The notes beneath the pieces were generated by a model, which saw only the letters and a program-made list of their open reading frames with translations, had not been told where the DNA came from and ran no database searches. The translations under genes and the position numbers were made by a program. Below are positions 24,010 through 34,569 of a DNA stretch of 64,000 nucleotides, piece by piece. The DNA comes from Christiangramia aestuarii. GTDB lineage: Bacteria > Bacteroidota > Bacteroidia > Flavobacteriales > Flavobacteriaceae. The first letter of the stretch is position 1. Every line of letters begins with the position of its first letter. The stretch lies in the NCBI RefSeq assembly GCF_009735585.1, contig NZ_VJVW01000001.1, forward strand, positions 330,947 through 394,946, given 5' to 3'.

Positions 24010-25544
24010 CTCACCGCATTCTGTTCTTTAAGGAACTTTTCCCAGTCGGCGAATTTTTCCTCGTCCATTACCTTCTCCATTTTCACCTGTCCGCCTTTTT
24101 TCTTGTTCACGGCATTCCACTCGTGGAACATATTTGGATCGATAGTGGTAACCTTAACTCCTTTTAAGGCTTTAGAACGGGCTACTTTATAATTTTTATT
24201 AGCATCCTTTAGCGCATTGTCCAGGGCTTCGGCCAGCTTGGAATCGTCTGCCTCATCTTCGGTTCCCAGGTACCAGTAATGATAGTATTCATCGTCTTCT
24301 TCGGCCCTTTTTGCCGCTACCACGAACTCAGGGATCCTGATATCGAACTCGTTCTCCAGTTCCTGCACCGCATCGTTCATCTTATTTACCGAAAGCTGAG
24401 ATCCTACCACGTTCAGAAAGAATTTGGTCCTTCCGGTGATCCTGATCTCGTTTTTAGATTTATCTGTGAATTTGATGGTATCCCCTATAAGGTACCTCCA
24501 TGCTCCACTTACGGTCGAAATTAGCAGGACATATTCTGTTTCCTCTTCAGCATCTTCTAAGAGTATTACCGGAGCATCTTCAGTGATCGAGCCATCCTGG
24601 TTGATATATTCGGGCTTGAACGGAACGAACTCAAAATAGATGCCATTATCTGTGATAAGCTGCATGGCGTGAGTATCCGGCCTGTTCTGCAAGGCGAGGA
24701 ATCCTTCTGAAGCCAGGTAAGTATCTATGACCTGTACCGGTTTCCCCAGCAAGGCATTAAAACTCTTTTCATAAGGCTCAAAGGCCACTCCACCCGAGGC
24801 ATAGACCTGGAGATTAGGCCAGATTTCGTGAATATTGTTAAGATTATGGTGGGCGATCACTTCCTTGAGCATTAGCTCCATCCAGGAAGGGATGCCGCTA
24901 AGGGCTCCGATATCCCAGTTCTTGGCATTCTCGGCGATCATTTTTACCCGGTCGTCCCATTCATCTATCTTGGCGATCTCTTCTCCCGGCTTATAATAGC
25001 CACGGAACCAGAATGGAATATTACTGGCGCTAATCCCGCTGATCTCCCCTTCCTGGTGATCTCCTTCCTTCTGAAGGTCGGTAGAGCTTCCCAGCATCAT
25101 GATCTCTTTTTCAAAGAAATCTGGCGGAAGGTCGAAATTGCTCAATGCGCTAACCTGCTTGATGCCGGCTTTCCTTATGGCCTCCACCATTTCTTCGGTA
25201 ACAGGGATTCGTTTGCTGCTCTTCCCGGTAGTTCCGGAACTCAAGGCGAAATATGGCGGTTTTCCCGGCCAGGTTACATCCTCTTCTCCCTCATGGTATT
25301 TATACCACCATTCCTTATCGATCTTATTATAATCGAAGTACGGGACCTTCTCTGCAAAACTTTTGCGCAGATTGTCAGACTCCAGTATCTCTTCAAAATT
25401 ATAATGCTTACCAAAAGAGGTGTTCTTTGCTTTCTTTAAAAGATTTCTCAACACTTCTTCCTGGTCCCTCACCGCCTCACCCTCCGGGGTTAGCGTTTCT
25501 TTGAGGTCTATAAGACTTTTAATGATCGATCCGAATATTGCCAT
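24006..25544 (-). CDS. GH3-family acyl-adenylating protein
   Basis: A 512-residue cytoplasmic enzyme of the GH3 family, better known from plants, where members join amino acids to jasmonate or auxin. The ATP-binding motif SSGTTGKSSKRIPVT (about 104-118) and the later ITGRTKFFLNVVGSQLS are readable, as is the closing NKKKGGQVKMEKV. Bacterial members are common in Bacteroidota but their acid and amine substrates are unknown. Length is normal for the bacterial form. It is a single gene, convergent with the HELGH gene; no partner points to a pathway. Confidence 0.9.
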   Translation of the reverse strand: MAIFGSIIKSLIDLKETLTPEGEAVRDQEEVLRNLLKKAKNTSFGKHYNFEEILESDNLRKSFAEKVPYFDYNKIDKEWWYKYHEGEEDVTWPGKPPYFALSSGTTGKSSKRIPVTEEMVEAIRKAGIKQVSALSNFDLPPDFFEKEIMMLGSSTDLQKEGDHQEGEISGISASNIPFWFRGYYKPGEEIAKIDEWDDRVKMIAENAKNWDIGALSGIPSWMELMLKEVIAHHNLNNIHEIWPNLQVYASGGVAFEPYEKSFNALLGKPVQVIDTYLASEGFLALQNRPDTHAMQLITDNGIYFEFVPFKPEYINQDGSITEDAPVILLEDAEEETEYVLLISTVSGAWRYLIGDTIKFTDKSKNEIRITGRTKFFLNVVGSQLSVNKMNDAVQELENEFDIRIPEFVVAAKRAEEDDEYYHYWYLGTEDEADDSKLAEALDNALKDANKNYKVARSKALKGVKVTTIDPNMFHEWNAVNKKKGGQVKMEKVMDEEKFADWEKFLKEQNAVS

Positions 25545-25831
25545 TTTTCGTATTTGAATTTGGAAAGCATAAAGCTAAAAATACCATTTAGAGCAGGCAC
25601 AAGGATTACCAAATATTTAACTCCGAAAATCGAAGCCTGAAACTCTAATACCGGCAGTTTTTTATTACTGAAATTTAGGACTCTATTTTCATCATATTCA
25701 GGCCAATTTTGCTGCCTTCTTTTTCTTCCATTGTCGCAATGGTAAAATATCCTGAGATCATAATTTAGAAAGTAGGGCCTCTGAATAAAAAATTATTCTG
25801 AACTTTCGCCTCAATTAAATTTACCCAGGTC

Positions 25832-26074
25832 TTGCTGAATCCAGATCCTAAAAAACTTCTCGAACTCGCCTTTGCAAAAATGCATTTTGGCAAATACAAG
25901 GGCTATTACCTCTCAGATATTCCGGAACCTTATTACGTTTGGTTCAGGCAAAAAGGCTTCCCAGAGGGAAAGCTCGGGGAACAGATGCAGCAGGTTTGTG
26001 AATTAAAGATCAACAGCCTGGAAGGCCTGTTGCGACAGATAAGGAAGCGCTATCCCGATCCTTACAAACGCTAA
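25832..26074 (+). CDS. DUF3820 small protein
   Basis: An 80-residue protein of the DUF3820 family. Recognisable segments are MHFGKYKGYYLSDIPEPYYVWFRQKGFP, the core of the family, and a basic C-terminus (RQIRKRYPDPYKR). The start is a TTG at 25832; no ATG exists upstream in frame. Related domains are found fused to exonucleases, and this protein resembles the C-terminal part of the exonuclease encoded at 59086-59871 (FGKYKGK.VE.VL). A nucleic-acid role is therefore possible. It lies 109 bases before pyrG. Confidence 0.82.
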   Translation: MLNPDPKKLLELAFAKMHFGKYKGYYLSDIPEPYYVWFRQKGFPEGKLGEQMQQVCELKINSLEGLLRQIRKRYPDPYKR

Positions 26075-26156
26075 ATATTTGCTGTTAAAAAGCTCTTAAT
26101 ATTAGGGCTTTAAATTGGCAGGTTTTTCTATTCTTCTTTGTAATTTAGCGCCCTGA

Positions 26157-27824
<1,668 letters not shown>

Positions 27825-27870
27825 GAAATGGCCATTTTTTTGACAAAGGAAGATTAAGCAAAATTAAATA

Positions 27871-29718
27871 ATGGAAGAAAAGAAAATAGACATTCAGTCC
27901 ATAATTGGATTTATTCTGATTGGAGGTATCCTTCTTTGGATGCTTTATAATAACACCCCTGAAGAAGTTCCTGCAGAGGAGACCACTACCACAGAACAGG
28001 TAGAAGGTTCTCAGGACACGCAGGTTGCAGATGATAAGGAGCCAAGGAAAGTTAGCAATGACTCCACTGCCCTTGCCGATGCCCAGCGTCGCCTGGGAGC
28101 TTTTGGATATTCTGAGACCCTGGCTTCTGCTGAAGGAGGAACTACCACGATCTCAAACGACCTGTTAGAATTGAAGATCTCTAATAAAGGTGGATATATA
28201 GAGGAAGCAAGGCTGAAGAATTATAAGACCTATGATTCCCTACCGGTACATTTGATCAAAGATGGGAATGCCTCCCTGAATATGCAGTTCAGCACTACCG
28301 ATGGGAGGACACTGAATACTGAAAACCTTTATTTTGAACCTCAGTTAACCGAAAGTAATGGTAACCAGGTGCTTTCCATGAAACTTAAGGTTTCTGAAGA
28401 TGAATACCTGGAATATCGCTATGCCATGCGTCCAGGAGAATATATGCTGGATTTCAGTGTACGTTCACAGGGATTAACCGGAATACTTAATTCTTCTCAA
28501 ACTCCTGTACTGGACTGGAAACTTAAGGGATACCGACATGCCAAGAGTATTTCTTATGAAAACAGGTATACCGACCTTATCTATGAACATGAAGATGGAG
28601 ACGACAGCAGCCTTTCCAGTGGAGACGACGAGGAGGAAGACATAAGCTATATTGCTTATAGACAGCACTTCTTTACCTCAATCCTTCTAACCGACACTCC
28701 TTTCCAGACCGCGAAATTCGAAGTCGAGAACCTGGTCGAGGATGAAGAGGTAGATACGGTATTCACTAAGACCTTCGCCTCCACGATCCCATTAGATCTA
28801 AAGGCAGGAGAGCTCAACTATAATATGAACTGGTATTATGGTCCTGCAGACTATAAGATCCTGAACGACTATGACCGTAACCTGGATGAGATCATTCCTC
28901 TTGGATGGGGAATCTTTGGATGGATAAACAAATACCTGTTCATTCCATTCTTTGCTTTCCTTGCGGGAGTACTGCCAAGCTACGGGCTTGCAATTATTGC
29001 TATGACCATCGTGGTAAGGATCGTACTTTCCCCGGTTACCTATAAGTCTTACCTGTCCCAGGCCAAGATGAAGATACTTAGACCAGAGATCAACGAGATC
29101 AATGAAAAGTATAAGGATAATGCAATGAAGAAGCAGCAGGAGACCATGAAGCTTTATAGCAAGGCGGGAGCCAGCCCTATGAGCGGATGTTTACCAGCGC
29201 TTATGCAGATCCCGGTCTTTTATGCCCTTTTCCAGTTCTTCCCAAGTGCATTCCAGCTTAGACAGAAAAGTTTCCTTTGGGCAGACGACCTTTCAAGTTA
29301 CGATGTGGTGGCAGAGTTACCATTTCACCTTCCATTCTATGGAGACCATGTAAGTTTATTCCCTATTCTTGCTTCTATTGCCATCTTTATCTATATGATG
29401 ATGACCACAGGGCAGAATATGCAGGCCAGCCAGCAGCCGGGAATGCCCAACATGAAGTTCCTTATGTATCTTTCGCCGCTAATCATGTTGATATTCTTCA
29501 ACAATTATGCGTCTGGACTTTCATTATATTACTTCACTTCTAACCTGATCACCATTGGGATCATGTTAGTGATCAAGTATGTGATCATCGATGAAGATAA
29601 GATCCATGCGAAGATACAGGAGAACAAGAAAAAGCCTAAAAAGCAGAACAGGTTCACCAGGAAGTTCCAGGAAATGATGGAACAGGCTGAAGAACAGCAG
29701 AAAAAACAGAAACGCTAA
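27871..29718 (+). CDS. yidC: Membrane protein insertase
   Basis: The 615-residue inner-membrane insertase of the YidC/Oxa1 family, which folds and inserts membrane proteins alone or with SecYEG. The first membrane helix (about 11-26) is followed by an acidic segment and a long periplasmic beta domain (70-340). The C-terminal insertase core (about 365-580) carries PSYGLAIIAMTIVVRIVLSP, a Lys-rich coiled cytoplasmic hairpin and GCLPALMQIPVFYALF. The tail is very basic (KKPKKQNRFTRKF...KKQKR), as expected for ribosome contact. It is downstream of pyrG and ended by a strong terminator. Confidence 0.98.
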   Translation: MEEKKIDIQSIIGFILIGGILLWMLYNNTPEEVPAEETTTTEQVEGSQDTQVADDKEPRKVSNDSTALADAQRRLGAFGYSETLASAEGGTTTISNDLLELKISNKGGYIEEARLKNYKTYDSLPVHLIKDGNASLNMQFSTTDGRTLNTENLYFEPQLTESNGNQVLSMKLKVSEDEYLEYRYAMRPGEYMLDFSVRSQGLTGILNSSQTPVLDWKLKGYRHAKSISYENRYTDLIYEHEDGDDSSLSSGDDEEEDISYIAYRQHFFTSILLTDTPFQTAKFEVENLVEDEEVDTVFTKTFASTIPLDLKAGELNYNMNWYYGPADYKILNDYDRNLDEIIPLGWGIFGWINKYLFIPFFAFLAGVLPSYGLAIIAMTIVVRIVLSPVTYKSYLSQAKMKILRPEINEINEKYKDNAMKKQQETMKLYSKAGASPMSGCLPALMQIPVFYALFQFFPSAFQLRQKSFLWADDLSSYDVVAELPFHLPFYGDHVSLFPILASIAIFIYMMMTTGQNMQASQQPGMPNMKFLMYLSPLIMLIFFNNYASGLSLYYFTSNLITIGIMLVIKYVIIDEDKIHAKIQENKKKPKKQNRFTRKFQEMMEQAEEQQKKQKR

Positions 29719-29742
29719 TTGAGAATAATTTCTAGTGAATAT

Positions 29743-29774
29743 AAAAGCCCCTTGATCAAGGGGCTTTTTTTTTT
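29743..29774 (+). terminator. Terminator after pyrG-yidC
   Basis: AAAAGCCCCTTG and CAAGGGGCTTTT are perfect complements around ATCA-like centre bases, followed by ten T residues. A canonical intrinsic terminator. Confidence 0.93.
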
Positions 29775-29923
29775 ATAGATACCGGAAACTAAATCTACCT
29801 ATTAAATTTTAGAATTGATTCTCGGGTTCCAGGTTGAAGTTGAATGGTTTATTTATTCCCGGTCAAATTTGCTTAAGGATATAAGCGAAGAATGCTCTTA
29901 GCCAAAGATTGAAAAAGGAATAA

Positions 29924-29954
29924 AAAAAGCCCCTGCTTAAGAAGCAAGGACTTT
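29924..29954 (-). terminator. Imperfect terminator after the fasciclin gene
   Basis: On the minus strand AAAGTCCTTGCTTC pairs with AAGCAGGGGC with two mismatches, followed by seven T (the A run at 29922-29928). It lies 25 bases after the fasciclin stop. Confidence 0.6.
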
Positions 29955-29978
29955 AGTATTCAAACAATTAATTTAAAA

Positions 29979-31010
29979 TTATTCGGAATCGTCGCTCATA
30001 TCTGGAAGCAGTACTCCATCCACTGCATGAATGATACCGTTGGTCGCCTGAACATTCGCAGCAACAACATTTACGGTAGCTCCTGTAGCGTCGGTTACGG
30101 TAACATTTCCATCCCCATCTTTATTTATAGTTAGATCTTGACCTTGAACGGTGGTAACCATAGTTCCATCGTCAATATCTTCAGAATTAGCATTTATTCC
30201 TGAAATTACATGGTAGGTAAGCACCGCAGTTAAAGTTTCAGAATCAATATCAGTTAATTCAGTCCAATCATCATTAGAATCGAGTAAGGCCTGGAACGCG
30301 TCATTAACAGGGGCAAAAACAGTAAATGGCCCATCTCCCTGAAGAGTTGTTACAAGTTCAGCTTCAGTTAAAGCGGCTTCTAAAGAATCAAAATCCGGAT
30401 CTGCAGTAGCAAAAGTGGTTAAATCTGGTAACCCAATAACGGCGTCTACTACGTGGACAACCCCATTATCAACCTCATTATCAGGATCGGTTACAGTACT
30501 CATTCCATTAAGCATTACTGTTTCACCAACATTTACATACAGACTAAGATCTATCATTTCACCATCAATTTCAGTTTGAGCCATACTGGTAAGATAACCT
30601 GTACTAAGATCTGCAGCCATCAGGCTTCCTGACTGAACATGGTTCATCAATACTTCTACTAGAAGGTCTTCTGGAATATCTCCCAAGGCAGTCCAGTCGT
30701 CATTAGAGTCTAATAAAGCCTGGAAAGCATCATTGGTAGGCATGAAGACGGTCAGCTCATCATCACCTACTAATACACTAGTTAGATCTGCAGCTTCTGC
30801 AGCTGCAACAAAAGTGGTGTAACCATTTGCCGAAGCAAAATCGAGAATGTTGTTGGATTCTACCCCTCCATCATCGGTTGGATCTGGATCGGGAGTCACT
30901 GTTACGTCATCATCAAATTGAAAATCATCTTCTTCATCACATGCGGTAAAACCAAAGCAGATAATGAGCGCCAGGAAACTTAATTTCACATTTTTTAAAA
31001 TAAAATTCAT
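29979..31010 (-). CDS. Two-domain fasciclin (FAS1) lipoprotein
   Basis: A 343-residue lipoprotein (lipobox FTAC, Cys24) with an Asp/Thr/Pro linker and two FAS1 domains (about 53-195 and 197-335). Each has the FAS1 H1/H2 landmarks: FMPTNDAFQALL / FAPVNDAFQALL and NGVVHVVDAVIGLP / NGIIHAVDGVLLPD. FAS1 domains mediate adhesion to other proteins or polysaccharides on cell surfaces. The stretch NDAFQALLDSNDDWT is identical in both domains although the codons differ. It is probably surface exposed. It is a single-gene unit with its own terminator. Confidence 0.92.
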   Translation of the reverse strand: MNFILKNVKLSFLALIICFGFTACDEEDDFQFDDDVTVTPDPDPTDDGGVESNNILDFASANGYTTFVAAAEAADLTSVLVGDDELTVFMPTNDAFQALLDSNDDWTALGDIPEDLLVEVLMNHVQSGSLMAADLSTGYLTSMAQTEIDGEMIDLSLYVNVGETVMLNGMSTVTDPDNEVDNGVVHVVDAVIGLPDLTTFATADPDFDSLEAALTEAELVTTLQGDGPFTVFAPVNDAFQALLDSNDDWTELTDIDSETLTAVLTYHVISGINANSEDIDDGTMVTTVQGQDLTINKDGDGNVTVTDATGATVNVVAANVQATNGIIHAVDGVLLPDMSDDSE

Positions 31011-31106
31011 AATTCTAAGTTTTAGTTATTGATTAGCTTTTGAATAATCATTGGTACGTAAATGTAGAGCCAAAAAGTCTATAATTCTGTTTAATGTTTG
31101 TTAAAA

Positions 31107-31772
31107 ATGAATAAACATCTAATTTTTTTAATTTTATCACTCTCTTTTTCAACGCTTTGTAAATCACAAAACAATCAGTTAGACAGCCAGGGACGCCGTC
31201 ATGGCTATTGGAAAGTAGATTTTGAGGGCACTTTCGATCCTAAATTCGAAGGTAATTTTGAACATGGCCAGGAGACCGGGATTTTTAAATTCTACAAAAA
31301 AGGTTTTTATCAGCATCCTTCCGCCATTATGGAATTTCAAGAGGATACAGACTCGGTACAGGTCACTTATTTCACACAATCGGGAAAACCCATAAGTGAA
31401 GGAAAAATGTTAAACAAAAAACGTGAAGGGGAATGGCTTTATTTTCATCAGCAGTCAGACAGCATCATGATGAAAGAAGATTACAGGAATGACCTTCTTC
31501 ATGGCCTGCAGGAGACCTTTTACCCTAATGGTAAACTAGCTGAGAAGACGGAGTATTCTAAGGGCGAAAAACATGGAAAGAGTTTTATATATGCCGACAA
31601 TGGCCAGGTTACCAAAGAATTGACCTATCAGAACGGGAAATTACATGGCCCCGCAACTTATTATAATGTAAAAAGTGAAAAGACCATGGAGGGCTCTTAC
31701 CTCGAGGGTAATAAGTTTGGCACCTGGAAATATTATTCTGAAGGAAAATTGGAAAGAGAAGAAGATTATTAA
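31107..31772 (+). CDS. YwqK-like / MORN-repeat exported protein
   Basis: A 221-residue exported protein: signal peptide to CKSQ (about 19), then repeated MORN-like units of about 23 residues (GYWKVDFEG, GNFEHGQETGIF, GKMLNKKREGEWLYF, NDLLHGLQETFYPNGKL, NGKLHGPATYY, GNKFGTWKYY). This repeat set is often labelled YwqK antitoxin in databases, but no toxin gene lies near, and here it is exported. MORN units bind lipid or protein surfaces. The ATG at 31107 was chosen over the TTG at 31098. Confidence 0.82.
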   Translation: MNKHLIFLILSLSFSTLCKSQNNQLDSQGRRHGYWKVDFEGTFDPKFEGNFEHGQETGIFKFYKKGFYQHPSAIMEFQEDTDSVQVTYFTQSGKPISEGKMLNKKREGEWLYFHQQSDSIMMKEDYRNDLLHGLQETFYPNGKLAEKTEYSKGEKHGKSFIYADNGQVTKELTYQNGKLHGPATYYNVKSEKTMEGSYLEGNKFGTWKYYSEGKLEREEDY

Positions 31773-31780
31773 TAATTGAA

Positions 31781-31788
31781 TATATTTG
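31781..31788 (+). promoter_or_regulatory. -7 box for the lipocalin-like lipoprotein gene
   Basis: TATATTTG is an exact TAnnTTTG element 21 bases before the ATG at 31809. No TTG lies at the ideal -33 distance, so confidence is moderate. Confidence 0.42.
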
Positions 31789-31808
31789 ATAAACTAAATT
31801 AACTACTT

Positions 31809-32207
31809 ATGAAAAAGATCATATTACTGTTATTATCCATTACTTTATTTATAGCCTGCAGCGACGATGATGATGCAGGTTCCAACGGAAATATCATTGG
31901 CACGTGGGTACTTGTGGATGCTACTAATGTACCGGGAGTGACTGTAGATGACTGTACGGGACGCTCAACGATCACCTTTAATGCCGACGAAACGGCTAGC
32001 TCTACTTTTTACTCAACGGTAGATGGCAATTGTGTTTCAGCTGAAGATACCGGGGAATGGAGCAGCTCCTCGAATTCCCAGTATACCATAGAAGTCCCTG
32101 GATTTGACGAGCCCGTAGCCGGAACAGTGACCTTTAGCAGCGCTAACAGGTTTACCTTTGTTCCTAACCTATCAGCTACTTCCAGCCTTAGTTTTGAAAG
32201 ACAATAA
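31809..32207 (+). CDS. Small lipocalin-like lipoprotein
   Basis: A 132-residue lipoprotein (lipobox FIAC, Cys17) with the SDDDD start. The mature part opens with IIGTWVLVD and contains alternating strands, STITFNADETASSTFY and GEWSSSSNSQYTI, which match the small lipocalin-like domain family of Bacteroidota. Cys residues in DDCTG and GNCVS could form a disulphide. The role is unknown. It has its own -7 box and terminator, so it is a single-gene unit. Confidence 0.78.
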   Translation: MKKIILLLLSITLFIACSDDDDAGSNGNIIGTWVLVDATNVPGVTVDDCTGRSTITFNADETASSTFYSTVDGNCVSAEDTGEWSSSSNSQYTIEVPGFDEPVAGTVTFSSANRFTFVPNLSATSSLSFERQ

Positions 32208-32228
32208 ACTTTCTGAATATATAGAATC

Positions 32229-32255
32229 AAAGGTGGCTTTCGCCACCTTTTTTTA
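32229..32255 (+). terminator. Terminator after the lipocalin-like gene
   Basis: AAAGGTGGC and GCCACCTTT form a perfect nine-base stem around TTTC, followed by seven T in total. Confidence 0.9.
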
Positions 32256-32260
32256 TTTCG

Positions 32261-32268
32261 TAATTTTG
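32261..32268 (+). promoter_or_regulatory. -7 box for mnmA
   Basis: TAATTTTG is an exact -7 element just after the upstream terminator. A TTT lies 20 bases before it inside the hairpin loop. The leader to the mnmA ATG would be about 50 bases. Confidence 0.42.
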
Positions 32269-32322
32269 TGCCCCTCAATCCGACTTCATAGTGGGTATTG
32301 AAAATGAATAATATTTTAAAGC

Positions 32323-33510
32323 ATGAAAAAAGTTGTTGTCGGACTGTCCGGAGGTGTTGATTCTAGTGTTTCAGCCTATCTTTTAAAAGAACAGGGTTAT
32401 GAGGTAATAGGTCTTTTTATGAAGAACTGGCATGATGATTCGGTCACCATTTCCGATGAATGCCCATGGCTGGACGACAGTAATGATGCAATGATGGTTG
32501 CCGAAAAACTCGGCATCCCCTTTCAAACGGTAGATCTAAGCGAACAATATAAGGAACGTATCGTAGATTATATGTTCAATGAATATGAGCGTGGCCGTAC
32601 CCCGAATCCTGATGTGCTGTGTAATCGAGAGATCAAATTCGATGTTTTTATGAAGATCGCCCTATCCCTTGGTGCAGATTACGTGGCTACCGGTCACTAT
32701 TGCCGTAAAGGAGAAATAGATAAGGACGGCGAGAAGGTCTACCAGTTACTTGCCGGGAAAGACAATAATAAAGACCAGTCTTATTTCCTTTGCCAGTTAA
32801 CCCAGGAGCAACTTTCGAGGACCCTCTTCCCTATTGGTGAACTTCAGAAATCTGAGGTAAGGAAGATCGCGGCAGAACAGAACCTGGTCACTGCAGAGAA
32901 GAAAGACTCGCAGGGACTTTGCTTTATTGGAAAGGTTAGACTACCGGATTTCCTTCAGCAAAAATTAAAACCTAAAGAAGGAGTTATTGTTGAAGTAGCG
33001 GCAGATAATGATACTTTTAAAGAGGAAAAGAATAATTTCAGTTCAAAACTTGACCAGCTTCAGCATTTATCAAAAAAATTCGACTACCAGCTGAATGATG
33101 GAAAAGTGGTTGGCAAACACCAGGGGGCACATTATTTCACCAAGGGTCAGCGTAAAGGCCTTGCCGTGGGTGGTACTCCAGAACCTTTATTCGTTATAGA
33201 TACAGATGTAGATGAAAATGTGATCTATACCGGCCAGGGGAAAGATCACCCGGGAATATACCGCAAAGGTCTTTTTATCGCCCAGGACGAAGTACACTGG
33301 ATACGCCGGGACCTGAAGATCGAAAACGACCAGGAACTTAGAATTAAGGCCAGGATAAGATACCGCCAGCCTTTACAGGATGCAACGCTATACCAAACAG
33401 AGAATGGCATGTATGTGCTCTTTGATGAACCGCAGGCTTCCATCACCGAGGGACAGTTCGTCGCCTGGTATAAAGATGAGGAATTATTAGGTTCGGGAGT
33501 CATCTCCTAA
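32323..33510 (+). CDS. mnmA: tRNA-specific 2-thiouridylase
   Basis: The 395-residue enzyme thiolates U34 of tRNA-Lys, -Glu and -Gln. The PP-loop motif [12 protein letters not shown] sits at the N-terminus; the catalytic cysteines are Cys100 ([11 protein letters not shown]) and Cys200 ([10 protein letters not shown]). The final beta-barrel domain shows [11 protein letters not shown] and [12 protein letters not shown]. Length is slightly above the usual 360-370 owing to an insertion near 225-255 ([19 protein letters not shown]), which is frequent in Bacteroidota. It is a single gene with its own promoter. Confidence 0.97.
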   Translation: MKKVVVGLSGGVDSSVSAYLLKEQGYEVIGLFMKNWHDDSVTISDECPWLDDSNDAMMVAEKLGIPFQTVDLSEQYKERIVDYMFNEYERGRTPNPDVLCNREIKFDVFMKIALSLGADYVATGHYCRKGEIDKDGEKVYQLLAGKDNNKDQSYFLCQLTQEQLSRTLFPIGELQKSEVRKIAAEQNLVTAEKKDSQGLCFIGKVRLPDFLQQKLKPKEGVIVEVAADNDTFKEEKNNFSSKLDQLQHLSKKFDYQLNDGKVVGKHQGAHYFTKGQRKGLAVGGTPEPLFVIDTDVDENVIYTGQGKDHPGIYRKGLFIAQDEVHWIRRDLKIENDQELRIKARIRYRQPLQDATLYQTENGMYVLFDEPQASITEGQFVAWYKDEELLGSGVIS

Positions 33511-33593
33511 GTACAAAACCTTTTTTCTATACAAAAGGGCTAGATGCCCGAATAAATTTGGTACTCCGGGTTTCAAGAAGGCATTTATATTGT

Positions 33594-33601
33594 TATGTTT
33601 G
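33594..33601 (+). promoter_or_regulatory. -7 box for the nitronate monooxygenase-like gene
   Basis: TATGTTTG is an exact -7 element and covers the earlier in-frame ATG at 33595. A TTTC lies 19 bases upstream. If the box is used, translation must start at the ATG at 33622. Confidence 0.42.
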
Positions 33602-33621
33602 AACAACAAATTCAAACAATA

Positions 33622-34569
33622 ATGGCGACCCAAAATAGAATCACAGAACTTTTCAATATTGAATATCCTTTAATCCAGGCCGGAATGATCTGGGCCAGTG
33701 GCTGGAAACTCGCCAGCGCTGTATCTAATGCCGGAGGATTGGGTATTATTGGTTCTGGTTCTATGTACCCTGAAGTCCTTAGGGAACATATTCAGAAATG
33801 CCAGAAGGCCACCAATAAACCTTTCGCGGTGAATGTTCCCATGTTGTACCCGGAGATCGATAGGATCATGGAAATCATCATTAAGGAGGGAGTTAAGATC
33901 GTCTTCACCTCGGCGGGCAACCCTAAAACCTGGACCAAGCATTTACAGGAACATGGCATTAAAGTGGTTCATGTGGTTAGCAGTGTGAAGTTCGCGATAA
34001 AGTCCCAGGAAGCCGGTGTAGATGCCGTAGTTGCTGAAGGTTTCGAAGCCGGAGGGCATAACGGAAGGGATGAAACCACCACCTTCACCCTTATTCCAAT
34101 GGTAAAGGAAAAGATTTCGATTCCCTTAATCGCTGCTGGTGGTATAGCCACAGGAAGGGGAATGTTAGCCGCGATGGTACTTGGTGCAGATGCCGTTCAA
34201 ATAGGCAGCAGGTTCGTGGCCACCCCAGAAGCCTCTTCCCATAAGAATTTCAAGGAGATGGTGGTGAGCGCTAAAGAAGGTGATACTGTACTAACCTTAA
34301 AGGAACTGGCGCCGGTACGCCTGCTTAAAAACAAATTCTATGAAGATATACAGAATTTGTATGCAAAGGCTCCAAGCAAAGAGGAACTGATTGAACTTTT
34401 AGGAAGGGCTAGAGCTAAAAAAGGTATGTTCGAAGGTGACCTGGAAGAAGGTGAACTTGAGATCGGGCAGATCTCGGGCCTTATTCATGAAATAAAACCC
34501 GCCGCAGAAATTGTAAACGAGATTCTGCGAGATTTTGAAAGCGCCAAAAAAGAGGTTGCGAATTACTGA
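33622..34569 (+). CDS. Nitronate monooxygenase / 2-nitropropane dioxygenase-like flavoprotein
   Basis: A 315-residue FMN-binding TIM-barrel protein. Readable marks are YPLIQAGMIWASGWKLASAVSNAGGLGIIGSG at the N-terminus, VVAEGFEAGGHNGRDE around the catalytic His position, and IPLIAAGGIATGRGMLAAMVLGADAVQIGSRF, the FMN phosphate site. The family holds nitronate monooxygenases and FabK-type enoyl-ACP reductases; which reaction applies cannot be told. The start was set at 33622 because a promoter box covers the earlier ATG. The stop overlaps the convergent DUF922 gene by seven bases. Confidence 0.87.
   Translation: MATQNRITELFNIEYPLIQAGMIWASGWKLASAVSNAGGLGIIGSGSMYPEVLREHIQKCQKATNKPFAVNVPMLYPEIDRIMEIIIKEGVKIVFTSAGNPKTWTKHLQEHGIKVVHVVSSVKFAIKSQEAGVDAVVAEGFEAGGHNGRDETTTFTLIPMVKEKISIPLIAAGGIATGRGMLAAMVLGADAVQIGSRFVATPEASSHKNFKEMVVSAKEGDTVLTLKELAPVRLLKNKFYEDIQNLYAKAPSKEELIELLGRARAKKGMFEGDLEEGELEIGQISGLIHEIKPAAEIVNEILRDFESAKKEVANY

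Noticed and set aside
31107-31772. YwqK antitoxin with a toxin partner
   Set aside because: The MORN-like repeats often carry this label, but the protein has a signal peptide and no toxin-like gene is adjacent.
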